A DNA stretch of 64,000 nucleotides from Ectopseudomonas khazarica (GTDB lineage Bacteria > Pseudomonadota > Gammaproteobacteria > Pseudomonadales > Pseudomonadaceae), in the NCBI RefSeq assembly GCF_004521985.1, contig NZ_SBHZ01000014.1, positions 1 through 64,000 on the forward strand. Reading direction: 5' to 3'. Each line of letters begins with the position of its first letter. The first letter of the stretch is position 1. Under the pieces are notes generated by a model. It was given only the letters and a program-made list of their open reading frames with translations, ran no database searches and was not told the DNA's origin. A program made the translations under genes and the position numbers. This document shows positions 33,053 through 41,733 of this stretch, piece after piece.

Positions 33053-33605
33053 GGCTCCGCGCAAGGGGCGTGGCCGCCTGCAGCTGTTGCTGATTCTGGC
33101 CATCGTCATCGGCCCGATGCTGCTCGCCAGCGCCATGTACAAATGGCGCTTCTGGGTGCCGGAGACACGCAGCTACCACGGCGTGCTGATCGGCGATGGC
33201 CGCACCCTGGCCGATCTCGGCGTGCAGGGCGAGGTGCAGCCGGTGTGGCAGATCCTGGTCACGGCGCCTGGGGCGTGCGACGCCGACTGCCAGCAGCTGG
33301 TCTACCTGGCGCGGCAGATCCAGATCGGCCTCAACCGCGAGACGGGCCGGGCCAGTCATGCGCTGGCCCTGGCCGAGGCGCTGCCCGCCGACTACCAGGC
33401 CAAGCTCGAGCGCGAGTACCCGCGCCTGGGGCGCTACCCGCTGGATCCGCAGGCCTACGACAAGGCCAGCGGGACGGCATCCGGCGCCCAGCTGTGGCTG
33501 GTCGACCCGCACGGCAACCTGGTGCTGCGCTACCCCGCCGGTAGCGACGGCAAGGCCATCCTCGATGACCTGCGCTACCTGCTGAAGATTTCCCTGATCG
33601 GTTGA
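33027..33605 (+). CDS. Membrane-anchored protein of the cox cluster, function unknown
   Basis: 192 residues: a basic N-terminus, one membrane helix (about residues 18-38) and a periplasmic domain. A Thr-Ala-Pro-Gly-Ala-Cys-Asp-Ala-Asp-Cys segment resembles the Cys-x3-Cys copper or redox site of SCO-like thioredoxin folds, and a final strand Leu-Trp-Leu-Val-Asp-Pro-His-Gly-Asn-Leu-Val-Leu-Arg-Tyr matches the end of such folds. I infer a diverged SCO/thioredoxin-like assembly factor. It occupies the PA0111 position. It overlaps the SURF1 gene, implying translational coupling. Confidence 0.75.
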   Translation: MNPAIAMPEAPRKGRGRLQLLLILAIVIGPMLLASAMYKWRFWVPETRSYHGVLIGDGRTLADLGVQGEVQPVWQILVTAPGACDADCQQLVYLARQIQIGLNRETGRASHALALAEALPADYQAKLEREYPRLGRYPLDPQAYDKASGTASGAQLWLVDPHGNLVLRYPAGSDGKAILDDLRYLLKISLIG

Positions 33606-33660
33606 GGCTCCGCCCGGCCTTCGCCGGCAGAGCGTCAAGTCCAGTGCCCAAGGAGTAGAC

Positions 33661-34716
33661 ATGCACAAGCCAGGTTATCGTCTAGCGCTGTTCGCGACCC
33701 TCCTGACCGTGGTGGTGGTCCTGCTCGGGGCCTACACCCGGCTCACCCACGCCGGCCTGGGCTGCCCGGACTGGCCGGGCTGCTACGGGTTTCTCGGCGT
33801 GCCGATGAGCGAGCACAAGCAGGCCATCGCCGAGGCGCGCTTCCCGGCGGCGCCGGTGGAAGTGGCCAAGGGCTGGTACGAGATGATCCATCGCTACTTC
33901 GCCGGTTCCCTGGGCCTGGTGATACTGGCCATCGCCACCCAGGCTATCCGCCGCCGCGCCGATGCCACGCAACCGCTCAAGCTGCCACTGGCCATCCTGG
34001 CCCTGGTGATCCTGCAGGGGGCGTTCGGCATGTGGACGGTCACCCTGCAACTCTGGCCGCAGGTGGTCACGGCGCATCTGCTGGGCGGCTTCGCCACCCT
34101 GAGTCTGCTGAGCCTGCTGACGTTGCGCCTGTCCGGGCGTTTCGCACCGCTGCAGTTGCCGGCTGGCCTGCGCGCGCTGGCTGCGGCCTGCCTGCTGCTG
34201 GTGATCGGGCAGATCGTCCTCGGCGGCTGGGTCAGTTCCAACTACGCGGCGGTCGCCTGCGTCGACCTGCCCACCTGCCACGGCGAGTGGTGGCCGGCGA
34301 TGGACTTCGGCAAGGGTTTTCACCTCACCCAGCACATCGGCCCCAACTACCTGGGTGGCCAGCTCGACAGTGACGCGCGCACCGCCATTCACATGAGCCA
34401 TCGCATCGGCGCCCTGCTGGTCACGCTGGCGCTGCTGTTGCTGGCCTGGCGCCTGCGGGCGGCCGGTTTGCCGCGCCTGGCCGGGCTGCTGCTGGTCGCG
34501 CTGGCGCTGCAGATCAGCCTGGGGTTGAGCAACGTGATCTTCCACCTGCCGCTGCTGGTGGCGGTGGCGCACAACGCCGGCGGCGCGGCCCTGCTGCTGA
34601 CGATGGTGCTGATCAACTATCGCCTGCGTGGCAGCGCTGTCGAGCGTGCCAGGGCGGGCGAACCTGCCGTGCAGCGGGTGATGGCCAGCAAGCTGGCGCC
34701 GGCACTCGGCAAATGA
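33661..34716 (+). CDS. ctaA: Heme A synthase (CtaA/COX15)
   Basis: 351 residues with eight membrane helices in two four-helix repeats. Paired histidines sit in each half: Ile-His-Arg-Tyr-Phe-Ala-Gly and Ala-His-Leu-Leu-Gly-Gly in the first, Met-Ser-His-Arg-Ile-Gly-Ala and Val-Ala-His-Asn-Ala-Gly-Gly in the second. Two Cys pairs (Gly-Cys-Pro-Asp-Trp-Pro-Gly-Cys and Ala-Cys-Val-Asp-Leu-Pro-Thr-Cys) mark the periplasmic loops. It oxidises heme O to heme A for the oxidase. Confidence 0.94.
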   Translation: MHKPGYRLALFATLLTVVVVLLGAYTRLTHAGLGCPDWPGCYGFLGVPMSEHKQAIAEARFPAAPVEVAKGWYEMIHRYFAGSLGLVILAIATQAIRRRADATQPLKLPLAILALVILQGAFGMWTVTLQLWPQVVTAHLLGGFATLSLLSLLTLRLSGRFAPLQLPAGLRALAAACLLLVIGQIVLGGWVSSNYAAVACVDLPTCHGEWWPAMDFGKGFHLTQHIGPNYLGGQLDSDARTAIHMSHRIGALLVTLALLLLAWRLRAAGLPRLAGLLLVALALQISLGLSNVIFHLPLLVAVAHNAGGAALLLTMVLINYRLRGSAVERARAGEPAVQRVMASKLAPALGK

Positions 34717-34735
34717 CAAGAAGAGGAGAATGACC

Positions 34736-35635
34736 ATGGCTACCGTGCTCACTGCTCACGCCGCCTCCGCAAGCTGGCGTGACTACCTCGAGCTGACCAA
34801 GCCTCGGGTGGTGCTGCTGATGCTGATCACTTCCCTGGTCGGCATGTTCCTCGCCACCCGCGCCGGAGTGCCGTGGACCGTGCTGCTGTTCGGCAACCTG
34901 GGCATCGGCCTGTGCGCCGGGGCGGCGGCGGCGGTCAACCATGTGGTGGATCGGCGCATCGACTCGATCATGGCGCGCACGCACAAGCGACCGGTGACCT
35001 CGGGGCGCGTCTCGCCCGTGGCCGCGCTGGCATTCGCCCTGGCGCTGGCCATCGCCGGCATGAGCCTGCTGCTGCTGTTCACCAACGAGCTGGCCGCCTG
35101 GCTGACCCTGGCCTCCCTGCTTGGCTACGCGGTGATCTATACCGGGTTCCTCAAGCGCGCCACGCCGCAGAACATCGTCATCGGCGGCCTGGCGGGCGCC
35201 GCGCCGCCGCTGCTCGGCTGGGTGGCGGTGACCGGGCACCTGAGCGCCGAACCACTGCTGCTGGTGCTGATCATCTTCGCCTGGACGCCGCCGCACTTCT
35301 GGGCCCTGGCCATCCATCGCAAGGCCGAGTACGCCAAGGCCGACATTCCCATGCTGCCGGTGACCCACGGCGAGCATTACACCAAGGTGCACATCCTCCT
35401 CTACACCCTGGCGATGTTCGCCGTGACCCTGCTGCCCTATGCCATCCACATGAGCGGGGTGCTCTATCTCGGTTGTGCGCTGTTGCTCGGCGGGCGCTTC
35501 CTGCACTGGGCCTGGGTGCTGTACCGTGACAGCAAACCGCACGCGGCGATCAACACCTTCAAGTACAGTATCTGGTACCTGTTCCTGTTGTTCATCGCCT
35601 TGCTGGCGGATCACTACCTGCTGCTGAACGTCTAG
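34736..35635 (+). CDS. ctaB: Protoheme IX farnesyltransferase (heme O synthase)
   Basis: 299 residues with nine predicted membrane helices. The prenyltransferase aspartate motif Asn-His-Val-Val-Asp-Arg-Arg-Ile-Asp with Arg-Thr-His-Lys-Arg-Pro-Val-Thr-Ser-Gly and the second motif Tyr-Thr-Gly-Phe-Leu-Lys-Arg are clear, plus Trp-Thr-Pro-Pro-His-Phe-Trp-Ala-Leu-Ala. It makes heme O from heme B, supplying CtaA. The ATG at the GAGGAG-spaced position was chosen; another ATG two codons earlier is too close to the ribosome site. Confidence 0.94.
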   Translation: MATVLTAHAASASWRDYLELTKPRVVLLMLITSLVGMFLATRAGVPWTVLLFGNLGIGLCAGAAAAVNHVVDRRIDSIMARTHKRPVTSGRVSPVAALAFALALAIAGMSLLLLFTNELAAWLTLASLLGYAVIYTGFLKRATPQNIVIGGLAGAAPPLLGWVAVTGHLSAEPLLLVLIIFAWTPPHFWALAIHRKAEYAKADIPMLPVTHGEHYTKVHILLYTLAMFAVTLLPYAIHMSGVLYLGCALLLGGRFLHWAWVLYRDSKPHAAINTFKYSIWYLFLLFIALLADHYLLLNV

Positions 35636-35682
35636 CGAGCCGTGGCGGCGCAGCTGGCTTTCACGACGTGCTAAGGGCTTTC

Positions 35683-36315
35683 ATGACTCGTACTCACATA
35701 ACCGTCTTCGTTCTTGTCGCCATCGTGGCCCTGGTGCTGGGCCTGACCGTCAACAAGGTGCTCAGCAGCAAGGGCCAGGGTGATCCGGCGGCGCTGCTCG
35801 ATGCCGGCATCGTCCTGTTGCCACAGCCTCGCAGCCTGCCGGCGCTGACCCTGACCAACCAGGACGGCAAGGCCGTGGCGGTCGATCAGCTCAAGGGCGA
35901 CTGGACCCTGCTGTTCTTCGGCTACACCTTCTGCCCGGATATCTGCCCGGCCACCCTCGCCCAGCTGCGCCAGCTGCAGGGCCAGCTGCCGGAAGAAACC
36001 CGTGCGCGGCTGAACGTGGTGATGGTCAGCGTCGACCCGCACCGTGATACGCCGGAGCAACTGAGCAAGTACCTGGGTTACTTCGATGCAGGTTTCAAAG
36101 GGCTGACCGGTGAGGAGGCGACGCTGCAGAAGTTCGCCAATTCGGTGAGCATCCCCTACATCCCGGCCGACACCAGCAAGGAAAACTACACCGTCGATCA
36201 CAGCGGTAACCTGGTGATCGTCGGCCCGGATGGCACCCAGCGCGGCTTCATCCGCGCGCCGATCAACAACGCCAAGCTGGCCGAGCAACTGCCGGGACTG
36301 GTTTCCGGCAGCTGA
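35683..36315 (+). CDS. SCO family copper chaperone / thioredoxin-like protein
   Basis: 210 residues with a single N-terminal anchor and the SCO1/SenC domain: Phe-Phe-Gly-Tyr-Thr-Phe-Cys-Pro-Asp-Ile-Cys-Pro (Cys-x3-Cys copper site), Val-Ser-Val-Asp-Pro-His-Arg-Asp-Thr-Pro, and the later copper His in Tyr-Thr-Val-Asp-His-Ser. SCO proteins mature the CuA site of subunit II. This is the last gene of the cox operon; the tandem repeat array begins 11 bases after its stop. Confidence 0.93.
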   Translation: MTRTHITVFVLVAIVALVLGLTVNKVLSSKGQGDPAALLDAGIVLLPQPRSLPALTLTNQDGKAVAVDQLKGDWTLLFFGYTFCPDICPATLAQLRQLQGQLPEETRARLNVVMVSVDPHRDTPEQLSKYLGYFDAGFKGLTGEEATLQKFANSVSIPYIPADTSKENYTVDHSGNLVIVGPDGTQRGFIRAPINNAKLAEQLPGLVSGS

Positions 36316-36326
36316 CGGCAAACCCC

Positions 36327-37166
36327 TGCGTAGGGTGGATGACGCTCTTCTCATCCACCGCAGCGCCTGCCCTGGTGGACCGGTGAAGCTTGGTCCACCC
36401 TACGGTGTTGGCGGTCCCCCGCTCTGCAAGTCGGTCGCTGGCGGCAAGTTTCTGCGTAGGGTGGATGACGCTCTTCTCATCCACCGCAGCGCCCGCCACG
36501 GTGGACCGGTGAAGCGTGGTCCACCCTACGGGTGTTGGCGGCTCACCCGCTCTGCAAACCGGTCGCTGGCGGCAAGTTCCTGCGTAGGGTGGATGACGCT
36601 CTTCTCATCCACCGCAGCGCCTGCGACGGTGGACCGGTGAAGCGTGGTCCACCCTACGGTGTTGGCGGCTCACCCGCTCTGCAAACCGGTCGCTGGCGGC
36701 AAGTTCCTGCGTAGGGTGGATGACGCTCTTCTCATCCACCGCAGCGCCTGTCACGGTGGATCAGTAAAGCGTGGTCCACCCTACGGTGTTGGCGGCTCAC
36801 CCGCTCTGCAAACCGGTCGCTGGCGGCAAGTTCCTGCGTAGGGTGGATGACGCTCTTCTCATCCACCGCAGCGCCTGTCACGGTGGATCAGTAAAGCGTG
36901 GTCCACCCTACGGTGTTGGCGGCTCACCCGCTCTGCAAACCGGTCGCTGGCGGCAAGTTCCTGCGTAGGGTGGATGACGCTCTTCTCATCCACCGCAGCG
37001 CCTGTCACGGTGGATCAGTAAAGCGTGGTCCACCCTACGGTGTTGGCGGCTCGCCCGCTCTGCAAACCGGTCGCTGGCGGCAAGTTTCTGCGTAGGGTGG
37101 ATGACGCTCTTTCCATCCACCGCAGCGTACGCCACGGTGGACCGGTAAAGCGTGGCCCACCCTACA
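36327..37166. repeat. Tandem array of seven ~127-bp units containing nested palindromes
   Basis: Units begin (TGCGTAGGGTGGATGACG) at 36327, 36453, 36581, 36708, 36835, 36962 and 37089, so periods are 126, 128, then 127 bases; the last is truncated after about 78 bases. Units 4 and 5 are identical and unit 6 differs only in its tail, while outer units have more changes, the pattern of unequal exchange. Each unit has an outer inverted repeat CGTAGGGTGGA / TCCACCCTACG about 54 bases apart, and a competing inner hairpin GGTGGATGA / TCATCCACC. The array fills the gap between the cox operon and convergent thrB, and its last CCCTAC supplies the thrB stop codon. Open frames inside are shifted by the 127-base period and are not genes. 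Confidence 0.92.
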
Positions 37167-38112
37167 GTGCGAACGGCAGAGGCAGGTCTACCTGTTGGCG
37201 TTGCGCCAGGCGACGCTGGAACTCGCCGGGGTCATGAATCAGCACTTCCTGCCCGGCGAACGACTCGGCGGCGATCAGGCGTGACAGCCAGAAGCGCACG
37301 CAGGCCACGCGCAGCATGGCGGGCCACAGCTCGGCCTCTGCCGCCGTGAACGGCCGCAGCGCGGCATAGGCGCCGAGCAGTGCGCGGGCACGGGCGCCGT
37401 CGAGGCTGCCATCTTCGTGCGAGCACCAATCGTTCAGGGTGATGGCCAGGTCGTAGAGCATCGGCCCCGAGCAGGCGTTGTAGAAGTCGATCACGCCCGC
37501 CAGGTGATTGCCGTCGAACAGCACGTTGTCGCGGAACAGATCGGCATGCAGGTTGGCGCGTGGCAGGGCGAGGATGCGCGGCTTCAGCTCGGCGATCTCC
37601 TGCAGCGCATCACGCAGCAGAGGCAGCGCCTGCTCGTCGAGCTTCAGGGCCTGGCTCGGGCCTTCGGCGAGCATCCAGTCCAGCCCGCGATCACTGCGTC
37701 GTTCGACGGGAGTGGCCCGCGTCGCCAGGTGAATGTTCGCCAGCAGGCGGCCGACTTCCTGGCAGTGGTGGGCATTGGCCTCGCGCACGTGCTTGCCGGA
37801 CAGCCTCGGCTGCAGCAGTGCCGGCTTTTCGGCCAGGCTGCGCAGGGCCAGGCCATCCTGGGTACGCAGGGCGTAGGGCACCGGCAGGCCGGCATCGTGC
37901 AGGACGTCGAGCAGTTCGATGAAGAACGGCAGGTCGGCCACCGGGCCGCGCTCGACCAGGGTCAGAACGTATTCGCCCTGCTCCAGGCTGACGAAGAAGT
38001 TGCTGTTTTCGCTGCCCGCCGCAATACCCTGGAAATCACGCAAGCGCCCGAGCCCGTAGGGCGCCAGGAAGACTTCGAGCTCATGACGCTCCAGGGGGGT
38101 GAATACCGACAT
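37162..38112 (-). CDS. thrB: Homoserine kinase (ThrB, choline-kinase-like type)
   Basis: 316 residues. This is the pseudomonad form of homoserine kinase with an aminoglycoside-phosphotransferase fold: Gly-Ser-Glu-Asn-Ser-Asn-Phe-Phe-Val near residue 33, the catalytic loop Ala-Asn-Leu-His-Ala-Asp-Leu-Phe-Arg-Asp-Asn-Val-Leu-Phe, and the metal-binding Gly-Val-Ile-Asp-Phe-Tyr-Asn. It phosphorylates homoserine in threonine synthesis. Followed in PAO1 order by the DUF2782 gene and polA. The terminal TAG is part of the repeat array's GTAGGG motif. Confidence 0.92.
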   Translation of the reverse strand: MSVFTPLERHELEVFLAPYGLGRLRDFQGIAAGSENSNFFVSLEQGEYVLTLVERGPVADLPFFIELLDVLHDAGLPVPYALRTQDGLALRSLAEKPALLQPRLSGKHVREANAHHCQEVGRLLANIHLATRATPVERRSDRGLDWMLAEGPSQALKLDEQALPLLRDALQEIAELKPRILALPRANLHADLFRDNVLFDGNHLAGVIDFYNACSGPMLYDLAITLNDWCSHEDGSLDGARARALLGAYAALRPFTAAEAELWPAMLRVACVRFWLSRLIAAESFAGQEVLIHDPGEFQRRLAQRQQVDLPLPFAL

Positions 38113-38129
38113 ATCAGACCTTTATTGCC

Positions 38130-38414
38130 TTACCAGCTGAAGATTTCCCATGACGGGATGAGCATGTCCGGATCGTCCGAACGAATGAAATTGCCGTCGC
38201 TGCCATCGGCGCGCACGAGAAAATAGGGTTTGCCATTCTTCGGAATGACCTTGATGGCATAGAGGAAGCCATTGACCCGGTATTCCTGGATGGTGCGGTC
38301 GCCGTCCTGGCGGATGGTTACGTCGGGGTCAGCGGAAACCGGGTCCTCGGCGTGAGCGGCGAGCGGAAGACAGGCCAGCAGGCTGACCAGCAACAGGCGA
38401 TTCAATGTACCCAT
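38130..38414 (-). CDS. DUF2782 domain-containing exported protein
   Basis: 94 residues: signal peptide (Leu-Leu-Val-Ser-Leu-Leu-Ala-Cys-Leu-Pro-Leu-Ala-Ala-His-Ala) then the short DUF2782 domain with Pro-Asp-Val-Thr-Ile-Arg, Ile-Gln-Glu-Tyr-Arg-Val-Asn-Gly, Lys-Val-Ile-Pro-Lys-Asn-Gly-Lys-Pro-Tyr-Phe-Leu. Unknown function, conserved between polA and thrB in pseudomonads (PA5494 position). It lies 17 bases upstream of thrB on the same strand and is divergent from polA. Confidence 0.88.
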   Translation of the reverse strand: MGTLNRLLLVSLLACLPLAAHAEDPVSADPDVTIRQDGDRTIQEYRVNGFLYAIKVIPKNGKPYFLVRADGSDGNFIRSDDPDMLIPSWEIFSW

Positions 38415-38488
38415 GATAACCTTGCTCCTTGATATTCACCGATGCAGCCATTCTACCGCTGCACCCGCCGAAAAGGTTGATCCCGCGC

Positions 38489-41284
38489 ATGAGCCAAGCT
38501 CCCCTCGTTCTGGTCGACGGTTCCTCGTACCTGTACCGCGCTTTCCACGCCCTGCCCCCGCTGACCACGTCCAAGGGCATGCCCACCGGGGCGGTCAAGG
38601 GCGTGTTGAACATGCTCAAGAGCCTGCGCAAGCAATACCCGAACAGTCCGTTCGCCGTGGTCTTCGACGCCAAGGGCGGCACCTTCCGCGATGAGCTGTT
38701 CGCCGAGTACAAGGCCAACCGCCCGTCGATGCCGGACGAGCTGCGTGTCCAGGTCGAGCCGCTGCATGCCAGCGTGCGTGCCCTGGGCCTGCCGCTGCTG
38801 TGCGTCGAAGGCGTGGAAGCCGACGACGTGATCGGCACCCTGGCCCGGCAGGCAGCCGGTGAACAGCGCGACGTGGTGATCTCTACCGGCGACAAGGACA
38901 TGGCGCAACTGGTCTGCCCGCACGTTACGCTGGTCAACACCATGACCGGAAGCGTCTATGACGAAGGTGGCGTAAAGGAGAAATTCGGTGTCGGTCCCGA
39001 GCTGATCATCGATTACCTGGCCCTGATGGGCGACAAGGTGGACAACATTCCCGGCGTACCCGGGGTCGGCGAGAAAACCGCGCTCGGCCTGCTGGTCGGC
39101 ATCGGTGGTGGTCTCGACGTGCTCTACGCCAATCTCGACAAGGTGCCGGCGCTGCCGATTCGCGGCGCCAAGGGTCTGCCGGCCAAGCTCGAGGAACACC
39201 GCGAGATGGCCTACCTCTCCTATCAGCTGGCGACCATCAAGACCGACGTACCGCTGAACATCGCCATCGATGACCTGCATCCGGGCGAGCCGGATCAGGC
39301 GGCGCTGGTCGAGCTGTATGGCGAACTGGAATTCAAGAACTGGCTGGACGACCTGCTGCGCCAGAACAAGGGCCTGGCGGCGAAGGCCGCTGCGCCTGCC
39401 GGTGATCTGTTCGCCGAGCCGGTCGCTGGCGCTGCCGAGGCGCTTGCCGAGCCCGCGCCGGCGAGCAGCGGGGATTACCAGCTGGTGCTGGAGCAGGCGC
39501 AGTTCGATGCCTGGCTGAAGAAGCTGGAGCAGGCCGAGCTGATCGCCTTCGACAGCGAGACCACCAGCGTCGATGCCCAGCAGGCGCAACTGGTCGGCCT
39601 GTCCTTCGCGGTCAAGGCCGGCGAGGCCGCCTACGTGCCGCTGGCCCACAGCTACATGGGCGTGCCGCAGCAGCTCGACCGCGATGCCGTGCTCAAGGCG
39701 CTGCAGCCGATCCTCGAAGACCCGGCCAAGGCCAAGGTCGGCCAGCATGCCAAGTACGACATCAATGTGCTGGCCAATGCCAGTACGCCGATCGCGGTGC
39801 AGGGCGTGGCGTTCGACACCATGCTCGAATCCTACGTGCTGGATTCCACCGCCACCCGTCACGACATGGACAGCCTGGCGCTGAAGTACCTGAACCACAG
39901 CACCATCCGCTTCGAGGACATCGCCGGCAAGGGGGCCAAGCAACTGACCTTCGACCAGATTCCGCTGGAGCAGGCCGGGCCCTACGCCGCCGAGGACGCC
40001 GATGTGACCCTGCGTCTGCACCAGGAACTCTGGGGCCGCCTCGAGGCCGTGCCGTCACTGGCCAGGGTACTGCGCGAGATCGAGATCCCGCTGGTGCCGG
40101 TGCTGGCGCGTATCGAGCGCAACGGTGCGCTGGTCGATGCCCGGCTGCTCGGTCAGCAGAGCGTCGAACTGGGCGAGAAGCTGGTGGAACTGGAGCGCAA
40201 GGCCTTCGAGATCGCCGGCGAGGAGTTCAACCTGGCTTCGCCCAAGCAGCTTGGTGTGATCCTCTACGAGAAGCTCGGTTACCCGGTGATCAGCAAGACC
40301 GCCAAGGGCCAGCCGTCCACCGCCGAGGCGGTGCTCGCCGAGCTGGCCGAGCAGGACTTCGAACTGCCCAAGGTGCTGATGCAGTACCGCTCCCTGAGCA
40401 AGCTCAAGAGCACCTACACCGACCGGTTGCCGGAGCAGATCAACCCGCGTACCGGGCGCATCCATACCAGCTACCACCAGGCGGTGGCGGCGACCGGGCG
40501 CCTGTCCTCGAGTGACCCGAACCTGCAGAACATCCCGATCCGTACCGCCGAAGGGCGGCGGATCCGCCAGGCGTTCGTCGCCCCCAAGGGCTACCGCACG
40601 ATGGCGGCGGACTACTCGCAGATCGAGTTGCGCATCATGGCCCACCTGGCCAAGGACGAAGGCCTGCTGGAGGCCTTCCGCAATGACCTGGACGTGCACA
40701 AGGCCACCGCGGCCGAGGTGTTCGGCGTGGCGCTGGACGAGGTCAGCAGCGATCAGCGGCGCAAGGCCAAGGCCATCAACTTCGGTCTTATCTATGGCAT
40801 GAGTGCCTTCGGCCTGGCCAAGCAGATCGACGTCGAGCGCAAGGAGGCCCAGGCCTACATCGACCGTTACTTCGCCCGTTATCCCGGCGTGCTCAGCTAC
40901 ATGGAGCGCACCCGTGCGCAGGCGGCCGAGCAGGGCTACGTGGAGACCGTGTTCGGCCGGCGTCTGTACCTGCCGGAGATCCACGCGCAGAACCAGGCCA
41001 TGCGCAAGGGGGCCGAGCGGGCGGCGATCAACGCGCCCATGCAGGGCACGGCGGCGGACATCATCAAGCGCGCGATGATCAAGGTGGACGGCTGGTTGCA
41101 GGACAGCGGCGTGGATGCGCGGATCATCATGCAGGTCCACGACGAACTGGTGCTGGAGGTGCGCGAGGACCTGGTCGACGAGGTCGGTGCCAAGCTTCAG
41201 AGCCTGATGGGGGACGCCGCCGACCTGGATGTGCCGTTGCTGGTCGAAGTGGGTGTCGGTGCCAACTGGGATGAAGCGCATTGA
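38489..41284 (+). CDS. polA: DNA polymerase I
   Basis: 931 residues with all three domains. The 5' nuclease (about 1-300) shows Leu-Val-Asp-Gly-Ser-Ser-Tyr-Leu-Tyr-Arg-Ala and Gly-Asp-Lys-Val-Asp-Asn-Ile-Pro-Gly-Val-Pro-Gly-Val-Gly. The 3'-5' exonuclease (about 330-520) has Ala-Phe-Asp-Ser-Glu-Thr-Thr, with acidic residues kept. The polymerase (about 530-931) has Asp-Tyr-Ser-Gln-Ile-Glu-Leu-Arg, the O-helix Arg-Arg-Lys-Ala-Lys-Ala-Ile-Asn-Phe-Gly, and Val-His-Asp-Glu-Leu. It removes primers and fills gaps. Start chosen at Met-Ser-Gln-Ala-Pro; a longer frame starts 20 codons earlier. Confidence 0.97.
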   Translation: MSQAPLVLVDGSSYLYRAFHALPPLTTSKGMPTGAVKGVLNMLKSLRKQYPNSPFAVVFDAKGGTFRDELFAEYKANRPSMPDELRVQVEPLHASVRALGLPLLCVEGVEADDVIGTLARQAAGEQRDVVISTGDKDMAQLVCPHVTLVNTMTGSVYDEGGVKEKFGVGPELIIDYLALMGDKVDNIPGVPGVGEKTALGLLVGIGGGLDVLYANLDKVPALPIRGAKGLPAKLEEHREMAYLSYQLATIKTDVPLNIAIDDLHPGEPDQAALVELYGELEFKNWLDDLLRQNKGLAAKAAAPAGDLFAEPVAGAAEALAEPAPASSGDYQLVLEQAQFDAWLKKLEQAELIAFDSETTSVDAQQAQLVGLSFAVKAGEAAYVPLAHSYMGVPQQLDRDAVLKALQPILEDPAKAKVGQHAKYDINVLANASTPIAVQGVAFDTMLESYVLDSTATRHDMDSLALKYLNHSTIRFEDIAGKGAKQLTFDQIPLEQAGPYAAEDADVTLRLHQELWGRLEAVPSLARVLREIEIPLVPVLARIERNGALVDARLLGQQSVELGEKLVELERKAFEIAGEEFNLASPKQLGVILYEKLGYPVISKTAKGQPSTAEAVLAELAEQDFELPKVLMQYRSLSKLKSTYTDRLPEQINPRTGRIHTSYHQAVAATGRLSSSDPNLQNIPIRTAEGRRIRQAFVAPKGYRTMAADYSQIELRIMAHLAKDEGLLEAFRNDLDVHKATAAEVFGVALDEVSSDQRRKAKAINFGLIYGMSAFGLAKQIDVERKEAQAYIDRYFARYPGVLSYMERTRAQAAEQGYVETVFGRRLYLPEIHAQNQAMRKGAERAAINAPMQGTAADIIKRAMIKVDGWLQDSGVDARIIMQVHDELVLEVREDLVDEVGAKLQSLMGDAADLDVPLLVEVGVGANWDEAH

Positions 41285-41383
41285 TACCCGGTGCCGCGGC
41301 GCAAAGCCGCGGCCGCTCTAGCTTATGGGTTTCAGGGCATCAAACGACGCTTTCTTATTGCAAATGGTTTTTAAAAAAGCGAT

Positions 41384-41411
41384 GAACTTTCCGCCAGACA
41401 GCCAGGTCAGA
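41384..41411 (+). promoter_or_regulatory. Sigma-22 (AlgU/RpoE) promoter of ersA
   Basis: GAACTT, 17 bases, TCAGA: an excellent match to the extracytoplasmic-stress consensus GAACTT-N16/17-TCnnA. It points toward a terminator 130 bases downstream with no open frame between, as expected for ErsA, whose AlgU dependence is established in P. aeruginosa. Confidence 0.85.
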
Positions 41412-41416
41412 GTTCG

Positions 41417-41547
41417 TGAATGGCCGTTAAGCCCTTCAATGCTCCTTTGTTGTGTTAAGTGTTGGCAGACATCTGGACCCCGCCCTAGCGGTTCAGACCT
41501 TGAACCCCGAACTTCTCCCTCCCCATACGAAGCTCGGGGTTTTTTTT
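41417..41547 (+). ncRNA. ersA: ErsA small regulatory RNA
   Basis: Located between polA and engB, the place of ErsA in P. aeruginosa and of Spot 42 in enterics. The sigma-22 promoter predicts a start near 41417, and the terminator (stem AACCCCGA / TCGGGGTT, extended by CTTC / GAAG, then T8) ends near 41547, giving about 131 nucleotides against 132 known for ErsA. The apical loop of the terminator stem is TCCCTCCCCATAC, a C-rich unpaired seed of the kind that pairs with ribosome sites. Known targets in P. aeruginosa include algC. The exact 5' end is inferred. Confidence 0.85.
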
Positions 41548-41551
41548 GTCT

Positions 41552-41574
41552 GAAAAAAAGCGGCCGCCAGCGGC
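41552..41574 (-). terminator. Terminator for minus-strand transcription from engB
   Basis: Read on the minus strand, GCCGC-TG-GCGGC followed by CGC and seven Ts. It lies about 160 bases beyond the engB stop and just past the ErsA terminator, so the two transcripts end back to back. Confidence 0.55.
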
Positions 41575-41733
41575 ATTCTGCTGAGCCTCTCCCATCTATG
41601 GGAGACGACTGCGTGGATGCAGGAGGATGCCAAAGCCGGGGTTCCCGAAGGGCGGGAGAGGCTTCTTTGAGGCATCCCAACTCAAAACGGGCGTTGAGCG
41701 ATCTTCTTCAGGTGCCCCTAGCCACAGGCTGAC

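Noticed and set aside
36327..37166. CRISPR array
   Set aside because: Units are ~127 bases and similar along their whole length, with no unique spacers, and no cas genes are present.
36532..37349. Series of near-identical ~65-residue open frames
   Set aside because: They recur every 127 bases because the DNA is tandemly repeated. The period is not a multiple of three, they lack ribosome sites, and the DNA signal is palindromic rather than coding.
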